DNA of 43,799 nt from Pseudomonadota bacterium (GCA_023954855.1 JAGSGY010000044.1:1-43799), one strand, 5' to 3'; positions 1 through 8,532 are shown, numbered from the stretch's first letter. Notes: a model not told the origin generated them from the letters alone. Translations and numbers: made by a program.

Positions 1-327
1 ATCGAAGGTCCATTCGCAGTCGTCGAGTGGGACCACGGCGGGCTCGAAGACGTCCCGCTCACGCGCATCCCCTGCCCCCGTGAAGGGGCCCAGCTGCACG
101 TTCGAGCACGCAACCATTCAACACCCGACGTGAATCTTCGCGTCACCACTCTCCCAAGGAGGCCGCGATGCAAATCGCAATGGAAGACAAGCAACGAGCG
201 CTCGAGGGCGCCCTCACCAACCTCGACAAGCAGTTCGGTCGTGGAACCGTCATGCGACTCGGAGACCAGAGCAGCGCCGAGATCGAGGCCGTCTCGACGG
301 GCTCGATTGCCATCGACCGAGCCCTAG
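1..327 (+). CDS. Partial DUF3006-like small protein (C-terminal part)
   Basis: The start lies outside the window. Frame 1 opens with [14 protein letters not shown] and continues [11 protein letters not shown], which resembles the DUF3006 pattern (an 'IEG.yAVvE..dG....vP...lP' small beta-rich domain of unknown function). Third codon positions are G/C-rich up to about base 130. After that the frame stays open into recA and stops only at 325-327, so as read it would overlap the start of recA by about 160 bases. The last 50 or so residues look like an out-of-frame shadow of recA. Either the gene really overlaps, or a frameshift hides an earlier stop; a TGA at 130-132 in the next frame would be the natural end. 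The family call rests on pattern memory only. Confidence 0.35.
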   Translation: MEGPFAVVEWDHGGLEDVPLTRIPCPREGAQLHVRARNHSTPDVNLRVTTLPRRPRCKSQWKTSNERSRAPSPTSTSSSVVEPSCDSETRAAPRSRPSRRARLPSTEP

Positions 328-1184
328 GTATCGGGGGATTGCCCCGCGGACGCGTCATCGAGGTCTTCGGCCCCGAGGCGTCCGGCAAGACCACGCTCAC
401 CCTTCAGCTCATTGCCGAAGTTCAGAAGCAGGGCGGTATCGCTGCGTTCATCGACGCCGAGCACGCACTCGACACCACGTACGCAAAGGCGCTCGGTATC
501 GACATTGACCAGCTTCTCGTCAGCCAGCCCGACTGCGGCGAACAGGCACTCGAAGTCACCGAGACGCTCGTTCGCACGGGTGCCATCGACCTGATCGTCG
601 TCGACTCGGTCGCGGCCTTGACCCCTCGGGCCGAGATCGAAGGCCAGATGGGCGACTCTCACATGGGCCTGCAGGCCCGCCTCATGAGCCAGGCACTGCG
701 CAAGCTCACGGCCATCACAAGCCGGACCGGCACGATGGTGGTGTTCATCAACCAGGTGCGGCAGAAGATTGGTGTCACCTGGGGCAACGGCGAGGTCACC
801 ACCGGCGGCAACGCGCTGAAGTTCTACTGCTCCGTGCGCATCGACATCCGTCGTATCGGCGCCATCAAGGAGCAGGCCGAGCACGTCGGCAACAAGGTTC
901 GCGTGCGGGTCGTGAAGAACAAACTCGCCCCACCCTTCAAGACGGCGGAGGTCGAGATCATCTACGGGCGTGGCATCTGCCCAGCCGGCGATCTGATGTC
1001 TCTCGCCGAAGAGACGGGCCACATCCAAAAGAATGGGGCCTGGTACTCGCGCGGCGACGACAGGCTTGGCCAGGGTCGAGAGAAGGTGCGTGCGCGTCTG
1101 CTCGACGAGCAGGAACTCTTCGACGACCTGCTCGACGACGTGCGGAGCACCCTATTCGGCGCTCCGATTCCTGAGGCCAAGTAG
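168..1184 (+). CDS. recA: Recombinase RecA
   Basis: RecA is the ATP-dependent strand-exchange protein of homologous recombination; its filament also triggers LexA self-cleavage in the SOS response. The 338-residue product is of normal length. It shows the Walker A loop GPEASGKTT at residues 68-76, a Walker B strand ([12 protein letters not shown]), the L1/L2 DNA-binding region around [21 protein letters not shown], and an acidic C-terminus ([15 protein letters not shown]). L2 has VTWGNGE where many RecAs have VMFGNPE, a modest variation. An AAGGAGG motif at 155-161 lies 6 bases before the ATG; an in-frame ATG at 180 is a less favoured alternative. I found no clear LexA operator just upstream. 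The gene converges on the DEAD-box helicase. Confidence 0.97.
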   Translation: MQIAMEDKQRALEGALTNLDKQFGRGTVMRLGDQSSAEIEAVSTGSIAIDRALGIGGLPRGRVIEVFGPEASGKTTLTLQLIAEVQKQGGIAAFIDAEHALDTTYAKALGIDIDQLLVSQPDCGEQALEVTETLVRTGAIDLIVVDSVAALTPRAEIEGQMGDSHMGLQARLMSQALRKLTAITSRTGTMVVFINQVRQKIGVTWGNGEVTTGGNALKFYCSVRIDIRRIGAIKEQAEHVGNKVRVRVVKNKLAPPFKTAEVEIIYGRGICPAGDLMSLAEETGHIQKNGAWYSRGDDRLGQGREKVRARLLDEQELFDDLLDDVRSTLFGAPIPEAK

Positions 1185-1192
1185 GCCAGCGC

Positions 1193-1220
1193 GAGGACTC
1201 GTGCCTAGGCCCGGGTCCTC
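1193..1220. terminator. Hairpin between convergent recA and helicase genes
   Basis: GAGGAC (1193-1198) pairs with GTCCTC (1215-1220), enclosing the palindrome GCCTAGGC. It sits between the recA stop (1184) and the helicase stop codon, which it overlaps. There is no U-tract on either side, so a terminator or mRNA-end-stabilising role is only inferred from position. Confidence 0.35.
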
Positions 1221-2547
1221 AGCGCCTTCCGCCGCGTCCGCCGCCACCACCACGGCGGCCACCGCCACCGCGGCCACCGCCACCGCGGCCACCGCCGAAC
1301 CCTCCGCGCCGGCCACCGCCGCCACCACCGCGACGGCCACCACCGCCACGGCGACCGCCAGAGCTGGGACGACGTCCGCCGGAACGTCCGGTCCGGGGGC
1401 TGGGAATGGCCTCGTTCAAGTGGTAGGGCTGGTCGAGGATGGGGGTGATCGGCACCCCAGTGAGCTGCTCGATGTCCAACAGGTAGTCGCCTTCCGAGAT
1501 GTCGCAGAAGGAGATGGCCATGCCGCCGCGTCCAGCGCGACCGGTCCGGCCGATGCGGTGCACGTAGCTCTCCGACTCATTGGGAAGGTCGAAGTTGAAG
1601 ACGTGCGTCACACCCTCGATGTCGATGCCTCGCGAGGCGACGTCGGTGGCGACGAGGACCTTGATCTCTCCCTCGCGGAAGCCATCGAGCGCCCGGGTGC
1701 GGGCATTCTGGGACTTGTTGCCATGAATGGCGGCGGCGGTGAAGCCAGCCTTGTCGAGCGACTTCACGAGGCGATTGGCGCCGTGCTTCGTACGCGTGAA
1801 CACGATGGTCCGCTCGATGTCGAGCGTGTCGAGGAGGTGTGCGAGTAGGTGGCGCTTGTTGGTCTTCTCGGTAAACATCACCTGCTGCTCAATGCGCTCG
1901 ACGGTCGTGCTCTCGGGGGCCACTTCCACGCGAACGGGCTCGTCCAAGAAGTCCGCAGCGAGATGCGCGATGGCGGGGGGCATGGTCGCCGAGAACAGCA
2001 GGTTCTGCCGGTCGTCCGGAAGCAGGCGCAAGATCTTGCGCAGGTCGTGGATGAAGCCCATGTCGAGCATGCGGTCCGCTTCATCGAGAATCAGGAACTC
2101 CACACTGCTCAAGTGCAGGTGCCCCTGCTGCACCAAGTCGAGTAGACGGCCGGGCGTGGCGACCAACACGTCAAACCCACGGCGAAGCGCGGTGACCTGT
2201 GGCCCCTGACCAACCCCGCCGAAAATCACGAAGTGCGAGACGTCCAGGTACTTTCCGTAGGTCCGGAAGCTCTCCCCAATCTGGGTTGCGAGCTCGCGGG
2301 TCGGGGTGAGCACCAGCGTGCGAATCGGGCGCCGTCCTCCGAAGGGGTCGCCTGCGAGGTGCTGCAGGACTGGCAGCGCGAATGCGGCGGTCTTGCCCGT
2401 GCCCGTCTGTGCGACGCCGAGGACATCTCGTCCCTCGAGAAGCGGCGGAATCGCACGTACTTGGATGGGTGTCGGCTCGGTGTAGCCCTGGTCGTCAAGG
2501 GCACGGCGCAGGGGTTCCATCAGGTTCAGTTCGTCGAATGTGCTCAC
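1219..2547 (-). CDS. rhlE: DEAD-box RNA helicase (RhlE-like) with Gly/Arg-rich tail
   Basis: ATP-dependent RNA helicase expected to act in ribosome assembly or RNA decay. With the GTG start at 2547 the protein has 442 residues and begins MSTFDELNL, the usual beginning of this family; a longer frame upstream to 2640 reads as unrelated residues. Motifs in order: Q motif (PTPIQ), motif I AQTGTGKT (46-53), [19 protein letters not shown] (155-158), SAT (186-188), [10 protein letters not shown], and motif [10 protein letters not shown] (330-337). From about residue 388 the protein is almost only Gly and Arg, an RGG-type tail likely to bind RNA non-specifically. The tail DNA is highly repetitive. 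The gene is divergent from pepP. The subfamily name is by resemblance; csdA- or dbpA-type roles are possible. Confidence 0.92.
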   Translation of the reverse strand: MSTFDELNLMEPLRRALDDQGYTEPTPIQVRAIPPLLEGRDVLGVAQTGTGKTAAFALPVLQHLAGDPFGGRRPIRTLVLTPTRELATQIGESFRTYGKYLDVSHFVIFGGVGQGPQVTALRRGFDVLVATPGRLLDLVQQGHLHLSSVEFLILDEADRMLDMGFIHDLRKILRLLPDDRQNLLFSATMPPAIAHLAADFLDEPVRVEVAPESTTVERIEQQVMFTEKTNKRHLLAHLLDTLDIERTIVFTRTKHGANRLVKSLDKAGFTAAAIHGNKSQNARTRALDGFREGEIKVLVATDVASRGIDIEGVTHVFNFDLPNESESYVHRIGRTGRAGRGGMAISFCDISEGDYLLDIEQLTGVPITPILDQPYHLNEAIPSPRTGRSGGRRPSSGGRRGGGGRRGGGGGGRRGGFGGGRGGGGRGGGGRRGGGGGRGGRR

Positions 2548-2709
2548 GAAGCTCTCGTCGCTGCGAGGACGGCAGAGCCCCCGTGTGTCGGCCGCGAGTA
2601 CCGGATTGGGGCGGCCGTGTCCACATTTGCGGCCCTCCAACGGCCACCGCGGCGAGCGGTCGAAGGCGAATGCAATCGGTTAGAAGACCCGAACCTGGAG
2701 ACTCGGCCC

Positions 2710-4095
2710 ATGCTCGACCCCGCCATTCACCGCCTACGACGCGAACGACTGCAACGCGAGGTCAGCGGCCCGATTCTGCTGATGGGCAATGGAACGCGGG
2801 CGCGAAATCTCCCAATGAACCACCTGCCCTTTCGGCAAGACAGCACCTTCCTCTACTTCCTCGGGTACGCGGGACCCGACGCGGCCGCGCTCATCGAGGA
2901 CGGTGAGACGACCCTGTTTTTGCCGATTCCCGGCGACGATGATGAACTCTGGCACGGCCCGACCCCAAGTCCGGAGCAAGTCGGCGCCGGGCTCGGAATT
3001 CGCGATGTGCGCGACATCGCCACGCTCGACACTCACTTGGCCGGTCGCACGGTCAAGAGTCTCGCAGTGGCAGACGCCACCGCCAACCGTCGAGCCGCCG
3101 CGTGGGCCGGGCCCCTAGTATTTGGAAGGACCTACGGCGACCCAGAGCTGGTGGCATCCGTGATTGGGATGCGCAGAAACAAGTCGGAGGCCGAGCTCAC
3201 GGAGATGCGCCGCGCCGCTGCCATCAGCGCCCGCGCTCACCGCGCTGCCATGGCCGCCACCCGCCCAGGCGAGTCCGAGCGTGCACTAGCCGTCCTGTTC
3301 GAGGCCGTCCTTGGACTGCACGGCGCCGTCCCCGGCTACGGGACCATCCTCACCCGTCGGGGCGAGGTGCTCCACAATCACGGCCACGACGGAGTTCTAG
3401 AATCGGGCGATCTGCTCCTGCTCGACGGCGGCGGCGAAGTCGACACTGGCTATGGAGTGGACATCACCCGAACCTGGCCCGTGTCCGGAACCTTCAGCGG
3501 CCGCCAGCGCGCCGCCTATGATGCCGTCCTCGAAGCCGAGCTCGCCAGTATCGCGCTCTGCACCATTGGACGGCGCTACAAGGAAGTCCACGACGCATCT
3601 TCGCGCGTGCTCGCCCAGTTCCTCATCGACGAGGGCTTGGCTCATGGAAGCGTCGATACCATCGTGGCCTCTGGAGCACAGGCCCTGTTCTTCCCGCATG
3701 GCGTGGGCCACCACCTCGGCATGGACGTCCACGACCTCGAGAACTTCGGCGACCTGCCGAGCTACCCCTCTGGTCGCGGCCGGCCCAACCAGTTCGGCAC
3801 CGAGAACCTCCGCCTAGACCTGCCGCTCGAGGCGGGCTGGGTGGTCACCATCGAGCCCGGCTTCTACGTCGTCCCCGCCATCCTTCGTGACGGCACCCTT
3901 AGAGAGCGCTTCGCGGGTCAGGTCGACTTCGACAAGGCCGAAGCCTGGCTCGGATTCGGGGGCATCCGCATCGAGGACGACATCCACGTTTCTCACGATG
4001 GCCCAGAGGTGCTCACATACGCCGTGCCCAAGAAGCCCGAAGAGGTCGAGTCCCTGGTGGGCACGGCCCCTCCCATCGCGACGCGGCTGTGCTGA
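2710..4095 (+). CDS. pepP: Xaa-Pro aminopeptidase (aminopeptidase P)
   Basis: Metallopeptidase of the M24 pita-bread fold that removes an N-terminal residue followed by proline, probably cytoplasmic. The 461-residue product has an N-terminal AMP_N domain (about 1-130) and a C-terminal peptidase domain. All five expected di-metal ligands are visible: D239 and D251 (in LDGGGEVDTGYGVDITRT), H334 (in PHGVGHHLG), E382 (TIEPGF) and E422 (IRIED). The first two are 12 residues apart rather than the usual 11. The ATG at 2710 is preceded by GGAG at suitable distance; the frame is open further upstream but only as antisense of the helicase. Its TGA overlaps the GTG start of the next gene, so the two are probably translationally coupled. 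Confidence 0.93.
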   Translation: MLDPAIHRLRRERLQREVSGPILLMGNGTRARNLPMNHLPFRQDSTFLYFLGYAGPDAAALIEDGETTLFLPIPGDDDELWHGPTPSPEQVGAGLGIRDVRDIATLDTHLAGRTVKSLAVADATANRRAAAWAGPLVFGRTYGDPELVASVIGMRRNKSEAELTEMRRAAAISARAHRAAMAATRPGESERALAVLFEAVLGLHGAVPGYGTILTRRGEVLHNHGHDGVLESGDLLLLDGGGEVDTGYGVDITRTWPVSGTFSGRQRAAYDAVLEAELASIALCTIGRRYKEVHDASSRVLAQFLIDEGLAHGSVDTIVASGAQALFFPHGVGHHLGMDVHDLENFGDLPSYPSGRGRPNQFGTENLRLDLPLEAGWVVTIEPGFYVVPAILRDGTLRERFAGQVDFDKAEAWLGFGGIRIEDDIHVSHDGPEVLTYAVPKKPEEVESLVGTAPPIATRLC

Positions 4096-4511
4096 ATCCA
4101 GCGTTCTGGTTTCTGAGTATCGGCCTTGCTGCCGTGCTCACGACTGGGATGTATCTCTCCGTGCGACGCCAACGCGACTGCCCCGCCTGTCGAACAAAAA
4201 TGGAGCACCTGCAGCCTCCTGAGGGCCGCAGCTACGAAGTCCTGGCTTGTCCCGCGTGTCCAACCTGCACCACCTTGGCCGTCGGTCACCGAGCGCGCTT
4301 CTCGTGGTGCCCCGCATGCAAGCAGCGCTCCCTCCAGACACCGAGCATTCGACTCCCCGAGTCCGACGGCCACCTCATCGTCGAGGTGCGTGAACACTGC
4401 CACCTCTGTCCCCACGAAGATGTGGTTGTCGTCATGGCGCCCTCACCTCCACGCGGAATCGTGGTGTCGTTCGAAGCGCGGAAGCGACGTCGCGGCTCGC
4501 GGAAGGACTAG
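4089..4511 (+). CDS. Small membrane-anchored protein with CxxC (zinc-ribbon-like) motifs
   Basis: Not recognised as a named family. The 140-residue product starts at a GTG inside the end of pepP. It opens with one hydrophobic segment (FWFLSIGLAAVLTTGMYL, residues about 7-24) and then a Cys-rich soluble part. Cys pairs are CPAC, CPACPTC, CPAC and HCHLCPH, consistent with one or two zinc ribbons. The C-terminus is basic (RKRRRGSRKD). The arrangement suggests a membrane-tethered zinc-binding domain facing the cytoplasm. Overlap with pepP suggests coexpression, but no function can be assigned. Its TAG stop (4509-4511) shares the tetranucleotide CTAG with the stop of nadB on the other strand. Confidence 0.7.
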   Translation: MLNPAFWFLSIGLAAVLTTGMYLSVRRQRDCPACRTKMEHLQPPEGRSYEVLACPACPTCTTLAVGHRARFSWCPACKQRSLQTPSIRLPESDGHLIVEVREHCHLCPHEDVVVVMAPSPPRGIVVSFEARKRRRGSRKD

Positions 4512-6109
4512 TAGCGATGCATGAGCGTGGTGTCGTGAATCCACCGCGCGTCGCGTTCGGGAAAGTCCAGGGTGTAGTGCAGGCCCCGACTCTCCCGGCG
4601 CTTCAGGGCTGACTCGATCACCAGCTCGGCCACCTTCGCGAGGTTCCGAAGCTCGATCAAGTCCGCGGTGACCCGGAAGTCCCAGTAGTACCGGTTGATC
4701 TCATCGCGAATCAGATGAATCCGCCGCAGCGCGCGCTTCAGCCGGCGGTGTGTCCGTACGATTCCGACGTAGTTCCACATGAACCGACGAATCTCCTCCC
4801 AGGTCTGGGTGATGACCACGAGCTCGTCGGAGTCGACCGCTGAGCCTGGGTTCCACTCTGGGAGCTCTCGGTGCGGGGGCAGCTCACGCTCGGCGAGACG
4901 GGCAGCGGCCCGCGTCGCAAACACACAGGCCTCGAGCAGAGAGTTGGATGCAAGCCGATTCGCGCCATGAAGCCCGGTGCAGCTGCTCTCGCCGATCGCG
5001 AAGAGGTTCTCGACATTGCTCTCGCCGTGTAGGTCCGTCTGCACCCCACCACAGAAGTAGTGAGCGGCGGGCACGACTGGCACGCGCTCCTTGGACATGT
5101 CGATGCCCAGCGACTTCAGGCGTGCGTCAATGTTCGGGAAGCGCCGCGACAGCTCTTCCCCGCTGAGGTGCCGCATGTCCAGGTAGGCACAGTCTCGACC
5201 GGTCCGCTTGAGTTCGGCGTCAATGGCGCGCGCCACGACGTCGCGCGGCGCGAGCTCAGCCCGTTCGTCATAGTCGAGCATGAACCGGTGTCCATCGGCA
5301 TCGTAGAGCAGACCGCCGTCGCCTCGCAGCGCTTCGGAAATCAGGAAGCTCTTCGCCCGCGGATGGTACAGCGAGGTCGGATGGAACTGGACGAACTCCA
5401 TGTTCGCGACCCGCGCACCCGCCCTGTAGGCCATCGCCATTCCGTCGCCGGTCGCGACATCGGGATTGGTTGTGTAGACGTAGACCTTGCCCGCGCCACC
5501 CGTCGCCAGCACGACCGCTCGTGCGCCGTAGGTGTGAACGAGGTCCTCTTTCGTGTCGAGGACGTAGGCCCCGAGCACGCGGTTGGTCGGCTCCGGAATC
5601 TCGCCCTCTTGGCGTGCCAACCATTGCGACGTGATCAAATCCACCGCGATCTGGTGTGTCGCCACCTGAATGCGCGGGTGCCCCTTGCACGCCTCACCGA
5701 GCGCTCGCACCATCTCCGCACCGGTCAGATCATCCGAGTGCAAGATGCGACGGGCACTATGCCCCCCCTCGCGATGAAGTGAGTAGGTGTCGTCGGCCTT
5801 CTTCGTGAACTCCGTCCCAAGGTCGATGAGCCGGTGGATAACCGAGGGCGCCTCCCGAACCGTCACCTCAACGGCTTCGCGACGACAGAGTCCAGCGCCC
5901 GCCATGAGGGTGTCCTGGATGTGAGCATCGAAGTTGTCATCTTCGTCCCAGACCGCGGCGATCCCACCCTGCGCGTAGCGGCTATTGGACTCACCAAACT
6001 CAGCCTTCGTGACCAGGGCAACCGTACCGTGCTCAGCGGCCTCGAGAGCGAACCACATGCCAGCTACGCCGGAGCCAATCACGAGATAGTCAGTCTGTAC
6101 ACGACCCAA
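4508..6109 (-). CDS. nadB: L-aspartate oxidase
   Basis: FAD enzyme that oxidises L-aspartate to iminoaspartate, the first step of de novo NAD synthesis (with NadA). The 533-residue product has the FAD-binding GSGVAG (12-17), the QGGIAAV loop, the HPTSLYHP segment with H243, R289 in APRDVVARAID, and the family hallmark HGANRLASNSLLEAC (381-395). These distinguish it from fumarate reductase and succinate dehydrogenase flavoproteins, although the fold is shared. The start is a TTG at 6109 preceded by GGAGG at about 4 bases. No nadA or nadC lies next to it. An inverted repeat at 6121-6154 lies just upstream and could be an operator or leader hairpin. It ends tail to tail with the zinc-ribbon-like gene. 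Confidence 0.94.
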   Translation of the reverse strand: MGRVQTDYLVIGSGVAGMWFALEAAEHGTVALVTKAEFGESNSRYAQGGIAAVWDEDDNFDAHIQDTLMAGAGLCRREAVEVTVREAPSVIHRLIDLGTEFTKKADDTYSLHREGGHSARRILHSDDLTGAEMVRALGEACKGHPRIQVATHQIAVDLITSQWLARQEGEIPEPTNRVLGAYVLDTKEDLVHTYGARAVVLATGGAGKVYVYTTNPDVATGDGMAMAYRAGARVANMEFVQFHPTSLYHPRAKSFLISEALRGDGGLLYDADGHRFMLDYDERAELAPRDVVARAIDAELKRTGRDCAYLDMRHLSGEELSRRFPNIDARLKSLGIDMSKERVPVVPAAHYFCGGVQTDLHGESNVENLFAIGESSCTGLHGANRLASNSLLEACVFATRAAARLAERELPPHRELPEWNPGSAVDSDELVVITQTWEEIRRFMWNYVGIVRTHRRLKRALRRIHLIRDEINRYYWDFRVTADLIELRNLAKVAELVIESALKRRESRGLHYTLDFPERDARWIHDTTLMHRY

Positions 6110-6120
6110 GGGACCTCCGT

Positions 6121-6154
6121 CGGGGTTGCCCAGTGTATCGCGCGCGCAACCCCG
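6121..6154. promoter_or_regulatory. Inverted repeat in the nadB / phosphatidyltransferase divergent gap
   Basis: CGGGGTTGC (6121-6129) is repeated in inverse as GCAACCCCG (6146-6154), a perfect 9-base pairing with a 16-base spacer. It lies 11 bases upstream of the nadB TTG and 28 bases upstream of the divergent ATG at 6183. It may be a repressor operator for NAD synthesis or an mRNA leader hairpin; the sequence alone does not decide. Confidence 0.4.
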
Positions 6155-6182
6155 GCTCGCGAAGACTGATTATGAGCCGGCG

Positions 6183-6779
6183 ATGCGCTGGCTTCCCCAC
6201 ATCCTCACCGCTTCCCGCGGCTTCGCCGGCCCCGTTGTGGGCTACATCCTGCTGTCCGGGTACCACTGGGTCGCCTTCTGGCTGTTCATCACCGCCGCCC
6301 TCACCGATCTGATTGACGGCTGGCTCGCGAAGAAGCTCGACGCCCCCAAGGGCATTGGCGACTGGCTCGACCCGACGGCCGACAAGTGCCTCGCCGACTT
6401 CACCTGGTGCGCACTCTGGCTGAATGGATGGGCCCCAGGCTGGCTGTTCTGGCTGTTGATGACCCGAACGGCCCTGATCGCCTTCTTTTGGTGGAAGGCT
6501 CGCTTCTCAGGGTTCACCTACGAGCCCAACCTCCTCGGCCGGTGGATGATCAGTTTCGAGGGCACCGCCGTCGGCGTTCTCTTGTTCCATGGGCCCTGGC
6601 TCGACGTGCACTGGCCGAGCGTCGGACTGGTGCTCGGCGCCTTCACCTTGTTCCTCTCGGTCGCGTCTGCGCTGCAGTACATCTTCACGCCACCCGAACC
6701 AACGGTTGACGCGGACGACCCGAAGTGTGATGACAGCGCACCATGGCCCAACAGCAGCCGCCCATCGACCCCAACCTGA
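6183..6779 (+). CDS. CDP-alcohol phosphatidyltransferase family protein (first of two)
   Basis: Integral membrane enzyme that transfers a phosphatidyl group from CDP-diacylglycerol to an alcohol in phospholipid synthesis. The 198-residue product has the family signature: D42, D45-G46, A49, G59, D63 and D67 in DLIDGWLAKK...GIGDWLDPTADK. The usual Arg after the Ala is Lys (K50). Five or six hydrophobic segments follow. The ATG at 6183 starts a typical N-terminus (LPHILTASRG); an upstream extension reads into non-coding sequence. The C-terminus overlaps the next gene of the same family by 37 bases, which argues for an operon and an ancient duplication. Substrate (glycerol-3-phosphate, serine, or other) cannot be told. 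Confidence 0.85.
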   Translation: MRWLPHILTASRGFAGPVVGYILLSGYHWVAFWLFITAALTDLIDGWLAKKLDAPKGIGDWLDPTADKCLADFTWCALWLNGWAPGWLFWLLMTRTALIAFFWWKARFSGFTYEPNLLGRWMISFEGTAVGVLLFHGPWLDVHWPSVGLVLGAFTLFLSVASALQYIFTPPEPTVDADDPKCDDSAPWPNSSRPSTPT

Positions 6780-7333
6780 TCACCCTGGCGCGGCTTCCGC
6801 TCGCGCCCCTCGCAGTGGTGTTTCTCACCATGGAGACGGTGACGGGTGTGGTTGTCGCCGCTGTCCTCGCGCTTCTGCTCGAGTTGACGGACCTGCTCGA
6901 CGGCAAGATCGCACGCGACTACAACGCCGTGAGCGACTTCGGAAAGCTGTTCGACCCGTTCTCCGATGCCTTCTCGCGGTTCACGCTGTTCCTTGGGCTG
7001 TACGCAATCGGTGTCGCTGACTTGTGGATGATCATGGCGATCTTCTACCGCGACTCGTCGGTCAGCTTCTTCCGCACGGTCGCTGCCACCCGCAATGTCG
7101 TCATCGCCGCGCGCCAGTCCGGAAAGATCAAGGCCGTCGTTCAGGGCGTCGGCACCCAGATCATCTTCATCACCCTGGTCGGCCAGGAGTTCCGGCCGGA
7201 CCTTCCCCTCGACACCGTCGCTTGGGGTGTGATGCTGGTGGTGACCCTCGTGACCCTGTGGTCGTTTGTCGACTACTTCTTCGGCAGCCTGCCCGTCTTG
7301 CGGGAAGCCTGGTCGGACCGCGGAGAGAACTGA
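6743..7333 (+). CDS. pgsA: CDP-alcohol phosphatidyltransferase, PgsA-like (second of two)
   Basis: Likely CDP-diacylglycerol--glycerol-3-phosphate 3-phosphatidyltransferase, which makes phosphatidylglycerol phosphate in the inner membrane. The 196-residue product has a canonical signature: D50, D53-G54, A57-R58, G67, D71 and D75 (TDLLDGKIAR ... GKLFDPFSDA). The N-terminus NLITLARLPLAP and the later SGKIKAVVQGVGTQ resemble PgsA. About five membrane spans can be drawn. It begins inside the preceding family member and is followed one base later by pyrD, so the three genes form a unit. Identity as PgsA rather than another family member is a best guess. Confidence 0.8.
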   Translation: MAQQQPPIDPNLITLARLPLAPLAVVFLTMETVTGVVVAAVLALLLELTDLLDGKIARDYNAVSDFGKLFDPFSDAFSRFTLFLGLYAIGVADLWMIMAIFYRDSSVSFFRTVAATRNVVIAARQSGKIKAVVQGVGTQIIFITLVGQEFRPDLPLDTVAWGVMLVVTLVTLWSFVDYFFGSLPVLREAWSDRGEN

Positions 7334-7334
7334 C

Positions 7335-8369
7335 ATGCTGAACGTCGGCTGGCCCCTCACCCGACGTGTGATCTTCAGTATGGACGCAGAGGTGGCTCAT
7401 GAGCGCACCCTCGGCCTGCTGTCTACCGCACCCAGGCTGTTCGGTGCACTCGCCAACCTCACCATGGGCCCTCCGCCTGCCTCGCTGGCGCGCGAGGCGT
7501 TCGGGGTGAAGCTTGCCGGCCCGGTCGGTCTGGCTGCCGGCCTCGACAAGAACGGTGTGGCCATCCCCTTCTGGCCCAGCTTGGGCTTCGGCTTCGTAGA
7601 GGTCGGAACCGTCACGGCTCACGCCCAGGTCGGAAACCCCAAGCCGCGCATGTTCCGCCTTCCCGAGGACCACGCGATCTTGAATCGCATGGGCTTCAAC
7701 AACGGTGGCAGCGAAGATCTGGCACACCGTCTCCGCCAGCTACGGGAGAGCGGTCACTGGCCAGCCTGCCCCGTCGGCGTGAACATCGGCAAGAGCAAGA
7801 TCACCCCGCTCGACGAGGCCGCAGACGACTACAGGACCTCCGCCCGCCGCGTCGCGGAGCTCGCCGACTACCTGACCGTCAATGTGTCTTCACCGAACAC
7901 TCCAGGACTTCGCGAGCTCCAGGACAGAGAGCCCCTCAAGGCCATTCTGAACGCCGTCTTGGAAGAAGCGGGCGACACACCCGTTCTCGTCAAGCTCGCC
8001 CCTGACCTCACCCACGAGGCGATTGCCGAGGTGGTCGACCTTGCGGTGGAGCTCGGACTTGCCGGACTGATCGCCACAAACACCACGCTCTCTCGCGAAG
8101 GGCTCACCCACGACCCCGAACAAGCCGGTGGCCTCTCGGGCCGCCCGCTGTGGCCCCTCGCCCGCAATCGCATCCAGGCGGCTCTCGACGCCAGTGCCGG
8201 ACGTCTTCCCGTCGTCGGCGTGGGTGGAATCCACACCGCCGATCAGGTCGCCGATCTCCTCAGCGCGGGGTGTGTCGCCGTGCAACTGTACAGCAGCCTG
8301 ATCTTCGAAGGTCCCGCTCTTCCCTACCGCATCCACAAGGAACTGGGCGCGCTCCCGGTTCGCAACTGA
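7335..8369 (+). CDS. pyrD: Dihydroorotate dehydrogenase (quinone), class 2
   Basis: FMN enzyme oxidising dihydroorotate to orotate in pyrimidine synthesis, passing electrons to the membrane quinone pool. The 344-residue product has the N-terminal membrane-associating helix region typical of class 2 (PLTRRVIFSMDAEVAHERTL), GLAAGLDKNG, the FGFVEVGTVT strand, and NVSSPNTPGLR (183-193) with the class 2 catalytic serine (S186). NTTLSREG and GVGGIHTADQ follow. The ATG at 7335 begins one base after the TGA of the pgsA-like gene. Class 1 enzymes would have Cys at the catalytic position and lack the N-terminal extension, so class 2 is secure. Confidence 0.96.
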   Translation: MLNVGWPLTRRVIFSMDAEVAHERTLGLLSTAPRLFGALANLTMGPPPASLAREAFGVKLAGPVGLAAGLDKNGVAIPFWPSLGFGFVEVGTVTAHAQVGNPKPRMFRLPEDHAILNRMGFNNGGSEDLAHRLRQLRESGHWPACPVGVNIGKSKITPLDEAADDYRTSARRVAELADYLTVNVSSPNTPGLRELQDREPLKAILNAVLEEAGDTPVLVKLAPDLTHEAIAEVVDLAVELGLAGLIATNTTLSREGLTHDPEQAGGLSGRPLWPLARNRIQAALDASAGRLPVVGVGGIHTADQVADLLSAGCVAVQLYSSLIFEGPALPYRIHKELGALPVRN

Positions 8370-8390
8370 GCGGGAACACGATCGTTTCCC

Positions 8391-8417
8391 TTGACACCCA
8401 TTCCGACCGGATTAAAT
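8391..8417 (+). promoter_or_regulatory. Putative sigma70-type promoter of tRNA-Gly
   Basis: TTGACA (8391-8396) is a perfect -35 hexamer. A -10-like TTAAAT (8412-8417) follows after 15 bases, slightly short of the usual 16-18. The tRNA starts 40 bases further on. Confidence 0.45.
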
Positions 8418-8457
8418 GCGGTGCGCTTCGCAAGACGAACATCTTGCCGCACACCCT

Positions 8458-8532
8458 GCGGGTGTAGCTCAGTGGTAGAGCTCCACGTTGCCAACGTGGT
8501 TGTCGTCAGTTCGAATCTGATCACCCGCTCCA
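8458..8532 (+). tRNA. tRNA-Gly (anticodon GCC)
   Basis: A complete cloverleaf can be drawn. The acceptor is GCGGGTG (8458-8464) with CACCCGC (8522-8528), discriminator U and an encoded CCA (8530-8532). The D arm is GCTCAGTGGTAGAGC. The anticodon stem CCACG/CGTGG encloses the loop TTGCCAA with anticodon GCC at 8490-8492, and the T arm contains GTTCGAATC. It reads GGC and GGU codons. It stands alone, followed by a strong terminator. Confidence 0.97.

Noticed and set aside
1230-1390. Tandem repeat or CRISPR-like array
   Set aside because: The short GC-rich repeats encode the Gly/Arg tail of the helicase in frame; there are no spacers.
2233-2709. Upstream extension of pepP
   Set aside because: The frame is open but reads as antisense of the helicase; the AMP_N domain begins at the ATG at 2710.
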